A stretch of 64,000 nucleotides of DNA from Xanthobacteraceae bacterium (GTDB lineage Bacteria > Pseudomonadota > Alphaproteobacteria > Rhizobiales > Xanthobacteraceae), in contig JAIESC010000007.1 of the NCBI GenBank assembly GCA_019746355.1, positions 62,001 through 126,000 of the forward strand, read 5' to 3'. A program made the translations under genes and the position numbers. Each line of letters begins with the position of its first letter. The stretch's first letter is position 1. Below the pieces are notes generated by a model, which saw nothing but the letters and a program-made list of their open reading frames with translations, searched no databases and was not told the origin of the DNA. This document shows positions 35,902 through 43,409 of this stretch, piece after piece.

Positions 35902-36540
35902 CTATTTCCTGGTTGCCCCGCCGGGCGGGTTGCGCAGCGTCCGAATGCTGTCGGCCGCAGTATCGATGGCTGAGGCGACGGTACGCGCCTGCGCTTCCGT
36001 CCAGGGCTCGGTGCCGCTGCGCAGCGCCGACTTCAGATTGTCCATGGCGTCGACGACCGCCGGAAACGCCGAGGCCTGCGAGCGCCCCATCCGCTGCATG
36101 CGGGACATGATGTCGCCGATCAGCGCGCTGTTCTCTTCGAGGAACGCGCGGCCTTCCGGCGTGATCTGGTAGCTGTTGCGCGCGTCGCCGCCGGTTGCAG
36201 GCTGCGCGTAGCCCACGTCTTGCAGCAGCTGCAGGGTCGGATAGATCACGCCCGGGCTCGGACTGTAGGCACCGCCGGTGCGCTGATCGATCGCGCGGAT
36301 GATGTCGTAGCCATGCCGCGGCTGTTCTGCGAGGAGCGCCAGCACCACGTGCCGCAGCTCGCCGTGGTCGAAGAACCGGCCGCCGCCGCGCCCGCCAAAT
36401 CCGCGGCCAAAGCCACCGTGGCGGTGTCCGTGCCGCGATCCATGCCTTCCGTGGCCGCCTTTTCCTTCGCCGCGCTGCCGGCGCATCAGGCGGAATTCCA
36501 GGTCTCCGCCGAACTCATGGTCCCAATAATGATGTCTCAT
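35902..36540 (-). CDS. PadR-family transcriptional regulator with His/Gly/Arg-rich N-terminus
   Basis: A 212-residue regulator. Residues 1-50 are rich in His, Gly and Arg (GGHGRHGSRHGHRHGG), a possible metal-sensing tail. The PadR winged helix follows: LRHVVLALLAEQPRHGYDII, SPGVIYPTLQLLQDVGY, and YQITPEGRAFLEEN. PadR proteins usually repress their own operon. The ATG at 36540 or a TTG at 36552 could start translation. Upstream palindromes at 36560-36585 are likely its operators. Confidence 0.9.
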   Translation of the reverse strand: MRHHYWDHEFGGDLEFRLMRRQRGEGKGGHGRHGSRHGHRHGGFGRGFGGRGGGRFFDHGELRHVVLALLAEQPRHGYDIIRAIDQRTGGAYSPSPGVIYPTLQLLQDVGYAQPATGGDARNSYQITPEGRAFLEENSALIGDIMSRMQRMGRSQASAFPAVVDAMDNLKSALRSGTEPWTEAQARTVASAIDTAADSIRTLRNPPGGATRK

Positions 36541-36559
36541 GGAGGTATCCAATCCTAGT

Positions 36560-36585
36560 TTCGATACATCGAATAGATATATCTA
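36560..36585. promoter_or_regulatory. Tandem palindromes upstream of padR-like gene
   Basis: Two adjacent dyads: TTCGATACATCGAA (36560-36573; 6-bp arms, 2-bp spacer) and the exact palindrome TAGATATATCTA (36574-36585). They lie in a short A/T-rich patch 20-45 bases before the regulator start and probably overlap its promoter, fitting PadR autorepression. Confidence 0.6.
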
Positions 36586-36676
36586 AATCGAAGTCTGTCA
36601 AGCGACTTCTTGACGGCCGTTGGCCTCGCCGCATGATGGCGTTCGACAATCAGAAACGCGGGACGGGGAGGGAGCT

Positions 36677-37642
36677 TTGGCCGTCAGGCAATGGGTGCGT
36701 GCCCTCGCAGCGTTGGCCTTGCTCGCGGCGTCGCCTGCCACGGCGCAGGACTATCCCAACAAGCCTGTGCGCATCGTCGTCGGCTTCGCCGCGGGCTCGG
36801 TTTCCGATCTGGTGGCGCGCGCGCTCGCGCAGAGACTCGGTCCGGCGCTCGGTCAGCCGTTCATCGTCGAGGTGCGCCCGGGCGCGGGGAGCAACGTTGC
36901 CGCGCAACACGTGGTGCGCTCGCCGAAGGACGGCTACACGCTGTTCATCGCCACCTCGTCCAGCACGATCCGCGGCGCAGGCACGGTCAGTCCCGGACTT
37001 GACTTCGCCACGGATCTCGCGCCGATCGCGCCGATTGCCAGCGCGCCGTTCGTGCTCACGGCGTATCCCGGGCTCGGCGCGAAGACGGTGCAGGAGTTCA
37101 TCGCGCTCGCAAAAGCGAGGCCCGATACACTCACCTTCGGCGGAACGGCGGCGGGAACCACCGGCTATCTGGTGGCGCAGCTGTTCAACCAGCGCGCCGG
37201 GACCAATCTCGCCATCGCGCCTTATCCAAGCACCGCGCAGGCGACCACCGACCTCATCACCGGCCGCATCTCGATCGCATTCGCGTCGGTGGCCAACGTG
37301 CTGCAGCTCATGGAGGATGGCAAGCTCACGGCGCTCGCCGTCGCCCAGGACAAGCGCGCCGCGCTGCTTCCACAGGTGCCGACTATCGACGAGGCGGGAT
37401 TGCCCGGCGTCCACGCGCGCATCTGGATCGGGCTGCTTGCGCCCGCCGGCACGCCGGCCGGCATCGTCGATATGCTGTCGAAGGCGGTCAACGAGGCGAT
37501 CAAAGCCGACGACTTCGCCAGCCAGATGCGGCTGCAAGGCATGGAGTTGATGGGCGGCAGCGCGGAGGATTTCGCGGCGCTGATCAAGAGCGACACCCCG
37601 CGGTGGGACGCGGTGCTGCAGGCCTCGAACCTGGGCCGGTAG
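36677..37642 (+). CDS. Bug/TctC-family substrate-binding protein
   Basis: A 321-residue periplasmic binding protein: signal peptide (VRALAALALLAASPATAQ), then YPNKPVRIVVGFAAGSVSD and FIVEVRPGAGSNVAA, matching the Bug/TctC family. The start is taken as TTG at 36677, placed 6 nt after GGGAGGGAG and directly before the signal peptide. No transporter membrane genes accompany it. It converges on the LysR gene. Confidence 0.9.
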   Translation: MAVRQWVRALAALALLAASPATAQDYPNKPVRIVVGFAAGSVSDLVARALAQRLGPALGQPFIVEVRPGAGSNVAAQHVVRSPKDGYTLFIATSSSTIRGAGTVSPGLDFATDLAPIAPIASAPFVLTAYPGLGAKTVQEFIALAKARPDTLTFGGTAAGTTGYLVAQLFNQRAGTNLAIAPYPSTAQATTDLITGRISIAFASVANVLQLMEDGKLTALAVAQDKRAALLPQVPTIDEAGLPGVHARIWIGLLAPAGTPAGIVDMLSKAVNEAIKADDFASQMRLQGMELMGGSAEDFAALIKSDTPRWDAVLQASNLGR

Positions 37643-37655
37643 TTTGTTCCAGCTG

Positions 37656-38567
37656 CTAAAGCGAGCTGTACACCGTCTTGATCTGATCGCGCAGCCAAGC
37701 CTGCTTGCTGTCGCGGTCGCTTCGGATGTGCCAGACCATGTTGGTTGAAACCCTGCCAAACTCGGCCGGGACCCGGCGGCGCGTCAGTCCGAACGACTGC
37801 TCGAAGACGCTGGCCGCATGCTTGGTGAGAACGGCGATCATGTCGCTGTGCCGCAACAGGTGCGGCACGACGGTGTAGTTGGAAACCGAAACATGGGCAT
37901 GCCGGGTGAGGTTGTAGCGCTCGAGAAATCCGTCGAAGATCGCGCTGCGCCCGCCGGTCGCGCTGACGACGAGATGCGGATACGCAAGAATTGTCTTGAT
38001 GCCGACCTTCCGTTTCGATCGCGCGATCGGATGGCCTGCGCGATGGATGCAATAGAGCTCTTCGTCGGCGAGGAATTCGGAGTTCAGGGTTCGCGGCTTG
38101 TCATCGAACCATCCGAGCGCGACATCGACCTGGTCCTGCTCCAGCAATTCGATCGCCTGGCGGCGGTCCGCGGTCATCACGTGCAGGTCCATGGCGGGCG
38201 CCATCTTGGTGAGCCGCTCCATCAGCGGCGGTACCACGGCGAGCGTGAGCCGGTCCGGCATGCTCACCCGGTAGACCCCCGCGGCGTGCGCGGGATCGAA
38301 GGACGCCTCCTGCAGGATGCGTTCCTCGACCAGTCTTGCGATCTCGCGCAGCGGCTCGCGCAGCACCTCGGCGCGCGGGGTCAGCAGCATGCCGCTGGGA
38401 CCGCGCACCAGCAGGTCGTCGTTGAGTATGCTGCGCAGCCTACGCAATGCGTTGCTGATGGCCGGCTGCGACCGGCTCAAATGCTGACTGGCGCGCGTGA
38501 CATTGCGCTCGGCAATCAGCGCGTCGAGCACCGTGAGCAGATTGAGGTCAAACTCGTTCTGGCGCAT
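37656..38567 (-). CDS. LysR-family transcriptional regulator
   Basis: A 303-residue regulator with the LysR helix-turn-helix at residues 20-50 (ERNVTRASQHLSRSQPAISN) and a C-terminal effector domain (MDLHVMTADRRQAIELLEQ). The N-terminus FDLNLLTVLDALIAERNVTR resembles NodD/SyrM-like members. It is divergent from the Bug gene at 38698 and probably controls it; the T-N11-A box at 38576-38590 lies between. Confidence 0.92.
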   Translation of the reverse strand: MRQNEFDLNLLTVLDALIAERNVTRASQHLSRSQPAISNALRRLRSILNDDLLVRGPSGMLLTPRAEVLREPLREIARLVEERILQEASFDPAHAAGVYRVSMPDRLTLAVVPPLMERLTKMAPAMDLHVMTADRRQAIELLEQDQVDVALGWFDDKPRTLNSEFLADEELYCIHRAGHPIARSKRKVGIKTILAYPHLVVSATGGRSAIFDGFLERYNLTRHAHVSVSNYTVVPHLLRHSDMIAVLTKHAASVFEQSFGLTRRRVPAEFGRVSTNMVWHIRSDRDSKQAWLRDQIKTVYSSL

Positions 38568-38575
38568 GGAGCATC

Positions 38576-38590
38576 ATTCATTTGGTGAAT
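38576..38590. promoter_or_regulatory. LysR-type operator (T-N11-A dyad)
   Basis: ATTCA-TTTGG-TGAAT is a dyad with 5-bp arms that fits the T-N11-A LysR consensus. It starts 9 bases upstream of the regulator ATG, in the divergent interval shared with the Bug gene at 38698. Confidence 0.5.
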
Positions 38591-38697
38591 AACGCGTCAT
38601 TTATAGGATCAATTTGGAGAATGCTAAAGCGCGCCATAGTGTCCACGGCGGAGGCGTATCGTTCGCTGCAGCGCGAGGTCCTGCCAGGGAGGAAAAC

Positions 38698-39666
38698 ATG
38701 AAGCAAAACATCGTCGGCGCACTGGTCTTGCTCGTTGCGCAGCTGTTTGCCTTTCAGAGCGCGCAGGCGTTCCCCGATCGGCCCGTCAAGCTTGTCGTGC
38801 CGACGCCGGCCGGCGGCCCTCCGGACATCATGGCGCGGCTCCTCTCGGATAAGATGGGCGCTGCTCTTGGGCAGCCGGTCGTCGTGGAGAACCGTCCGGG
38901 CGGCGCAGGCGGCACGATTGGCGCCAAGTCGGTTCTGACCGCGGACCCTGACGGCCATACCCTCCTGATGGGCAGCACCAGCGCGGTGATCATCGCGCCG
39001 CTGGTCCACAAGAGCGCCGGTTACACCGCGGAGACATTCGCACCGGTGGCCGGACTTTCCGAGACAACCGAAGTCATGGCCGTGCATCCGTCCGTACAGG
39101 CCAACTCGGTCGCGGAGTTCATCAAGCTGGCGAAGGCGCAGCCCGGTACATTGCGGTTCGGCTCCGCGGGGACTGGCGGGTTGCCGCACCTTGAGGGTGA
39201 GCTGCTGAAGGCGCGCGCCCAGATCGAAATGACCCACGTCCCCTATCGCGGCGGCGGTCCGGCGCTCACTGCGCTGCTCGCCGGCGAGGTTCATCTGTTC
39301 TTCTCGGCCCTGACCCAGATGCTTCCGTATGTTCGTGAGGGCCGCCTCCGCGCGCTGGCCGTCACAAGCGAAGCGCGCAGCCCATTGGCGCCTGAAATAC
39401 CGACCATGGTGGAAAGCGGGTTCGACCAGTTCGTCACCGTGTCGATCACGTTTGTCGTCGCGCCTCCCGGCACGCCGCTGGCCGTCAGACAGAAGCTCAG
39501 CCAGGCGGTGGCGAGCGCTCTCGCCACCGATGAGGTCAAGCAGGCCTTTGCCAAGATCGGCGCCCGGGCGCGACCGGCTTCGCCCGAGCAGCTCGCGCCG
39601 TATCTGGCGCAGCAACAGGCGCAATGGTCACGGATCGTTGAGGCAACAAAGGTGTCGGTTGATTGA
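38698..39666 (+). CDS. Bug/TctC-family substrate-binding protein
   Basis: A 322-residue periplasmic binding protein: signal peptide (IVGALVLLVAQLFAFQSAQA), then FPDRPVKLVVPTPAGGPPD and VVVENRPGGAGGT. GGGAGG lies before the ATG at 38698. It is followed on the same strand by an exported class II aldolase and a FAD monooxygenase, which may act on the bound substrate. The divergent LysR gene probably senses it. Confidence 0.92.
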   Translation: MKQNIVGALVLLVAQLFAFQSAQAFPDRPVKLVVPTPAGGPPDIMARLLSDKMGAALGQPVVVENRPGGAGGTIGAKSVLTADPDGHTLLMGSTSAVIIAPLVHKSAGYTAETFAPVAGLSETTEVMAVHPSVQANSVAEFIKLAKAQPGTLRFGSAGTGGLPHLEGELLKARAQIEMTHVPYRGGGPALTALLAGEVHLFFSALTQMLPYVREGRLRALAVTSEARSPLAPEIPTMVESGFDQFVTVSITFVVAPPGTPLAVRQKLSQAVASALATDEVKQAFAKIGARARPASPEQLAPYLAQQQAQWSRIVEATKVSVD

Positions 39667-39719
39667 CGGTCGTGGCGATGCATCGCGTAACCCTGTCGAT
39701 CGCCTGAAGGAGGCTCGCC

Positions 39720-40571
39720 ATGCTGCAAGCGCTGGGAAGGCTTTTGATCTGCGTTGCAGTCCTCATCGTCGCGAGCCCGCTTGCCGGCGCGCAAACGACG
39801 ACCGGCGACCCGGATGCCGGGCGAAAGGCTGACCTCATCACCGCCTACAAGATCCTGGTGAACGAGGGCATTCTCGACAGCTTCGGCCACGTCTCGGTGC
39901 GCTCGACCAAAGATCCGAACATCTTCCTGATGCCGCGCGCCATGCCGCCCGCCCTGGTGTCGCTGGATGACCTCCTGGAGCTCCGCGTGTCCGACAGCCA
40001 GCCGATCGATCCCAAGGGACGGCGCGTCAACGGCGAGCGTTACATTCACGGCGAAATCTATAAGGCGCGCCCGGATGTCATCTCGGTCATCCACTCGCAT
40101 TCCCAGGCGGTGATCCCGCTCGGCCTGACCGCGATCAAGATGCGGCCGGTGGTCGCGCAGGCCGGTTTTCTACCGCCGGAGACCCCGACATTCGAGATCC
40201 GCGATGCCCGCGACGAAGGCGATCGCGGCATGCAGGTGACGAACAGCGCACGCGGCGCGGCGCTCGCCCGCACCTTATCATCGCATCCGGCCGCGCTGAT
40301 GCGCGGGCACGGCAACGTGGTGGCCGGATCGTCCGTCAAGCAGGCGGTCGTCTACGCGGCTTACATTGACATCAACGCGCGGATGCAGACGCAGGCGCTG
40401 CTGCTGTCGCGCGACATCGTCACGATGAACGAGCCCGAGCTGTTCACGCCGCAGGAGTTCGACATCAATCGCCCGTGGGAGCATCTCAAGCAGAAAACGC
40501 TGGACGATGCCGCCCGGGCCAGGGTCGATCGCGCGCAGTTCGGGCTCGACCAGACACAGGCGAAGCAATAG
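39720..40571 (+). CDS. Exported class II aldolase/adducin-family protein
   Basis: A 283-residue protein with an N-terminal signal peptide (LLICVAVLIVASPLAGAQ) followed by a class II aldolase/adducin domain: ILDSFGHVSVRS, metal ligands in VIHSHSQAVIPLG (HxH) and RGHGNVVAG. These enzymes are zinc-dependent aldolases or decarboxylases, normally cytoplasmic, so export is unusual. AAGGAGG lies 8 nt before the ATG. It lies between the Bug and monooxygenase genes. Confidence 0.85.
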   Translation: MLQALGRLLICVAVLIVASPLAGAQTTTGDPDAGRKADLITAYKILVNEGILDSFGHVSVRSTKDPNIFLMPRAMPPALVSLDDLLELRVSDSQPIDPKGRRVNGERYIHGEIYKARPDVISVIHSHSQAVIPLGLTAIKMRPVVAQAGFLPPETPTFEIRDARDEGDRGMQVTNSARGAALARTLSSHPAALMRGHGNVVAGSSVKQAVVYAAYIDINARMQTQALLLSRDIVTMNEPELFTPQEFDINRPWEHLKQKTLDDAARARVDRAQFGLDQTQAKQ

Positions 40572-40587
40572 GGCGGTGGAGGGACGG

Positions 40588-41793
40588 ATGGAACCGAACT
40601 GCAGGATGGCGATTGTCGGCGGCGGGCTTGCCGGGCTCGCGGCGGCGAACGCGTTGAAGACGTTCGGCATCGCGGCCGAGGTTTTCGAGGCGGCTCCGGC
40701 GCTCGGCGAGATCGGGGCCGCGGTCAACGCGAGCCCGCAGGCGGTCAAGGCGCTGCGGGCGATCGGTCTTGGCGAGAAGGTCGCCGCCGTCGGGCACCTG
40801 TCGCCCGGGATCTACACCTGCAACATGCAGACCGGCGAATTCCTCGAATTCAACGACCGGCACAAGGCTGCGGCGCGGTTCGGCGCGCCCTATTACACCT
40901 TTCACCGCGCCGACCTGCTGGATGCGCTCGCCGGTGGCCTCGATCACAGCACCATCCATCTCGGACACCGCCTGACCGGCATCGAGGAGCGAACCGATCG
41001 TGTCGTGCTCGCCTTCGACAATGGCGCTCGCGTCGAGGCCGAGCACGTGATCGCCGCCGATGGCGTGCGCTCGGTGATCCGCCAGGCGCTCTACGGCAGC
41101 GACAACCCGACCTATACCGGCCAGATGGTGTGGCGTTCGCTGTTGAACGGCAGCGATGTGCCCGAGGAGGTGATGGGACCGATGGGCCATATGCAATGGG
41201 CCGGGCCGGGCTGCCACTTCATCGCCTATTACATCCGCCAGAAAAAGCAGGTGAACATCGTCACCCAGGAGGACACCGACAAATGGGTCGAGGAGGGCTG
41301 GTCGACCCGCGGCGATCCGGACGAGATGCGGTTGAGCTTCCCCAACCCCGAGCCGCGGCTGAAGCAGCTCCTCAGCCTCGTGACGACATGCTCAAAGTGG
41401 GGCCTGTTCACGCGCCCGCTGACGCGGAACTGGGGTCGCGGCCGCATCCAGCTCGTTGGCGACGCCGCGCACGCCATGCTGCCCAATGCCGGGCAGGGCG
41501 CCTGCCAGGCGTTCGAGGACGCCTACATCCTCGGGCGATGGCTCGACGCGTGCCGCGATCCGGTCGAGGCCTTTGCCAATTTCCGCCGCGTCCGGATCCC
41601 GCGTGTGCACGGGGTGCAGCGGCTCTCGCTGGCCAACGCCCGCTTCAAGCACATGCGTGATGCCGCGGCACAGCGGCAGTCGGTCACCTCCGGCCAGGGC
41701 AGCTTCCATGGCAGCTCGGACTGGGTGTGGGGTTACGATCCCGTCAGCGAATGGGACAAGGCGCCCTCCGTTCCCACGGCCTATGCAGCGTGA
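40588..41793 (+). CDS. FAD-dependent aromatic monooxygenase (salicylate-hydroxylase-like)
   Basis: A 401-residue group A flavin monooxygenase. AIVGGGLAGLAAANAL near the N-terminus binds the FAD ADP part, AADGVRSVIR carries the DG motif, and LVGDAAHAMLPNAGQG the GD motif that contacts the ribityl chain. Such enzymes hydroxylate aromatic acids with NAD(P)H and oxygen. GGAGGGACGG lies before the ATG at 40588, 16 nt after the aldolase stop. The substrate is not known. Confidence 0.9.
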   Translation: MEPNCRMAIVGGGLAGLAAANALKTFGIAAEVFEAAPALGEIGAAVNASPQAVKALRAIGLGEKVAAVGHLSPGIYTCNMQTGEFLEFNDRHKAAARFGAPYYTFHRADLLDALAGGLDHSTIHLGHRLTGIEERTDRVVLAFDNGARVEAEHVIAADGVRSVIRQALYGSDNPTYTGQMVWRSLLNGSDVPEEVMGPMGHMQWAGPGCHFIAYYIRQKKQVNIVTQEDTDKWVEEGWSTRGDPDEMRLSFPNPEPRLKQLLSLVTTCSKWGLFTRPLTRNWGRGRIQLVGDAAHAMLPNAGQGACQAFEDAYILGRWLDACRDPVEAFANFRRVRIPRVHGVQRLSLANARFKHMRDAAAQRQSVTSGQGSFHGSSDWVWGYDPVSEWDKAPSVPTAYAA

Positions 41794-41879
41794 GGTCGTC
41801 GAACGGCCGGCGCGGCTGCCGGCCGAGGTTACCGGGCCATGACCTTGTCGCCGGAGGTGCGGCGAAGCGGCCGGTTGTC

Positions 41880-42000
41880 CGGACATGCTCATTGCGCAAC
41901 CGGATTGACTTGTTGAGCAACCGGATTGACTTGGCCGCGTCGCGCCCCAGCACGGCCTTGACCAGCTCGTTGTGCTCGCTCGCCACGTCGCGCGATCCGA
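41880..42000 (-). pseudogene. Possible FCD-type (GntR) regulator C-terminal fragment
   Basis: The leftward translation SRDVASEHNELVKAVLGRDA followed by a repeated Lys/Ser/Ile/Arg/Leu stretch resembles the last helix of GntR-FCD regulators (ExxxLxxAxxxRD). Only this tail is present, it has no start of its own, and a 21-bp-period duplication disrupts it. The assignment is weak. Confidence 0.3.
41896..41933. repeat. Tandem direct repeat, 21-bp period
   Basis: GCAACCGGATTGACTTG occurs at 41896-41912 and again at 41917-41933 with a 4-bp spacer. The two copies are identical over 17 bp. They lie in degenerate sequence downstream of the flagellin remnant. Confidence 0.85.
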
Positions 42001-42012
42001 CGACGTCGGTCT

Positions 42013-42543
42013 TTGCGCCTCCTCCTGATTGAACGGCGAGCGACGTGCCGGAAAGGCCCGACACGGCCTGCATCAGATTGGTCGACGTGCCGTCGCGCCC
42101 GCCTGGATCTGCAGTCCGTCGACGTCGGCGGTGAATCCGCCCGATGTATCGACGTTGCCGATGACGGTTCCTGCGGCCTCGCTGCCGACGTCGGCCGTAC
42201 CGGTCACCTCGATCGCGTCGTAGGTGGTCATCGGATGCTCGGCCTGGCGCGCCTGCTGAGCGAGGGACTTGGCGGATTGGACGAGCTTGCTGAGCGCACT
42301 GATGCCTTGCGTGACGGTCTTCACCGTCGGCTGGGCCTGGACGACGTTGTCGAGCAGCGCATTGAGCTCGCTTGCGCGGGCGGCGAGCGATTGGGCGGTG
42401 AAGAAGCTCGTGGGGTTGTCGAGCGCGGAGGTGACGCGCTTGCCGGTCGCCAAACGGGTCTGGATCGCGCTTGTGCGCGCCGCCGTCGCCTGTAGCGATA
42501 GCAGTGTCGATCGGATGCCCGGCGACAACGTGACCCCAGACAT
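42013..42543 (-). pseudogene. Flagellin-like protein, N-terminal remnant
   Basis: From the ATG at 42543 the translation SGVTLSPGIRSTLLSLQ, QTRLATGKRVTSALDNPTSF and NALLDNVVQAQPTVKTVTQ is a bacterial flagellin N-terminal domain. A frameshift near 42090 ends the first frame at 42073; coding-like sequence continues in the next frame for a short way, and the C-terminal flagellin domain is missing. No flagellar operon is nearby, so this is probably a relic. Confidence 0.72.
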
Positions 42544-42740
42544 GAAACGCCCCCGCAGGGGAATGTTTAGAAATTCCGGACCAAGGGCAGGTGAATCGAT
42601 GCGGCTGAGTTGCGGGCGTGGTTGCGCACAAACCAAAGATTTCGATTCAATTTTATGGAAATTCCGGCGACGCGCGGCCGATGCGCGAAACGTCCGGCAT
42701 CAGGTCGGTCTTTGCGCCCGGAGCGCGCTGTCAAAAACGT

Positions 42741-42793
42741 GCCGCGGCCATTCCGGACTCACGCGTTGCATGCGTGAGCCCGGATGGCCGCGG
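42741..42793. repeat. Long imperfect palindromic hairpin
   Basis: GCCGCGGCCATTCCGG at the left and CCCGGATGGCCGCGGC at the right, with ACTCACGC / GCGTGAG inside, form arms of about 23 bp around a short loop with a bulge. It lies between the flagellin remnant and the small gene at 42839, and could end the latter's transcript or be a dispersed palindromic repeat. Confidence 0.6.
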
Positions 42794-42838
42794 CAAATTT
42801 GCGGTGTCTGCGCCTGGCGCGCTCAACTCGCCGGTCGG

Positions 42839-43018
42839 TTAGATCGCTTTGGCGACAGTCTCTTCCTTGAGACCGCTCACCGTCTTCGCCGTTGCTTCCG
42901 GCGAGATCAGTTCCATCTGCGACTGAGCGGTCGCAGGAACAAACGCGCTCACCATGTACCCAGCCAGCATTCCGAGCAGGAAAATGGCTGCGCCGCACGC
43001 ACCCAAAAGTCGGATCAT
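42839..43018 (-). CDS. Small single-pass membrane protein
   Basis: A 59-residue open frame: a transmembrane helix (LLGACGAAIFLLGMLAGYMV) followed by a polar tail (MELISPEATAKTVSGLKEE). A very strong GGGAGGAGGGG lies just before the ATG at 43018, and the stop is TAA at 42839-42841. The helix plus ribosome-binding site make this a credible gene although I do not recognise a family. Confidence 0.6.
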   Translation of the reverse strand: MIRLLGACGAAIFLLGMLAGYMVSAFVPATAQSQMELISPEATAKTVSGLKEETVAKAI

Positions 43019-43409
43019 TGGACCCCTCCTCCCTAGATGCAGGACGGGATAGGGGCTCGGGATTAAAGTCCGGTTCCGATCCGGGTGCGGATTGTGAAAT
43101 TGCGGCGGCTGGTGAACGAAACGCTGCTGCGGCGACTGAGAGGCGCGGGAATCCAGCGCCGTGCCTTGGATCGCGCCGAATGCGACAACTTATTAATAAC
43201 TTTTTAGGACTGTTAATTAACACTCCCCTAACCATCCCGCGGGGGAAATGCTGTGCGTTTCAAGTCTCTGCTGCTCGCCATCGAGCGCGCGAGCAAGTGA
43301 CGCTGGTCATCAGTGCCGGGGTCATGCCGCCGGCGACGGCGGCATGACTTCGCTGGAATGGGAATGCCGAAACTGAAAAGCAAAGCGCCTTCCTGCTTCT
43401 GGGGGACCG
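43019..43409. other. Upstream region of chemoreceptor gene
   Basis: No convincing gene. An A/T-rich patch at 43188-43225 (containing TTATTAATAACTT and TTAATTAA) is a likely promoter for the rightward chemoreceptor and/or the leftward small gene. A perfect hairpin with 11-bp arms (GTCATGCCGCC / GGCGGCATGAC, 43321-43348) lies about 60 bases before the chemoreceptor ATG, in its presumed leader. Confidence 0.5.

Noticed and set aside
42759..43235. 158-residue leftward open frame
   Set aside because: It covers the better-supported 59-residue gene in another frame and has no ribosome-binding site or recognisable domain.
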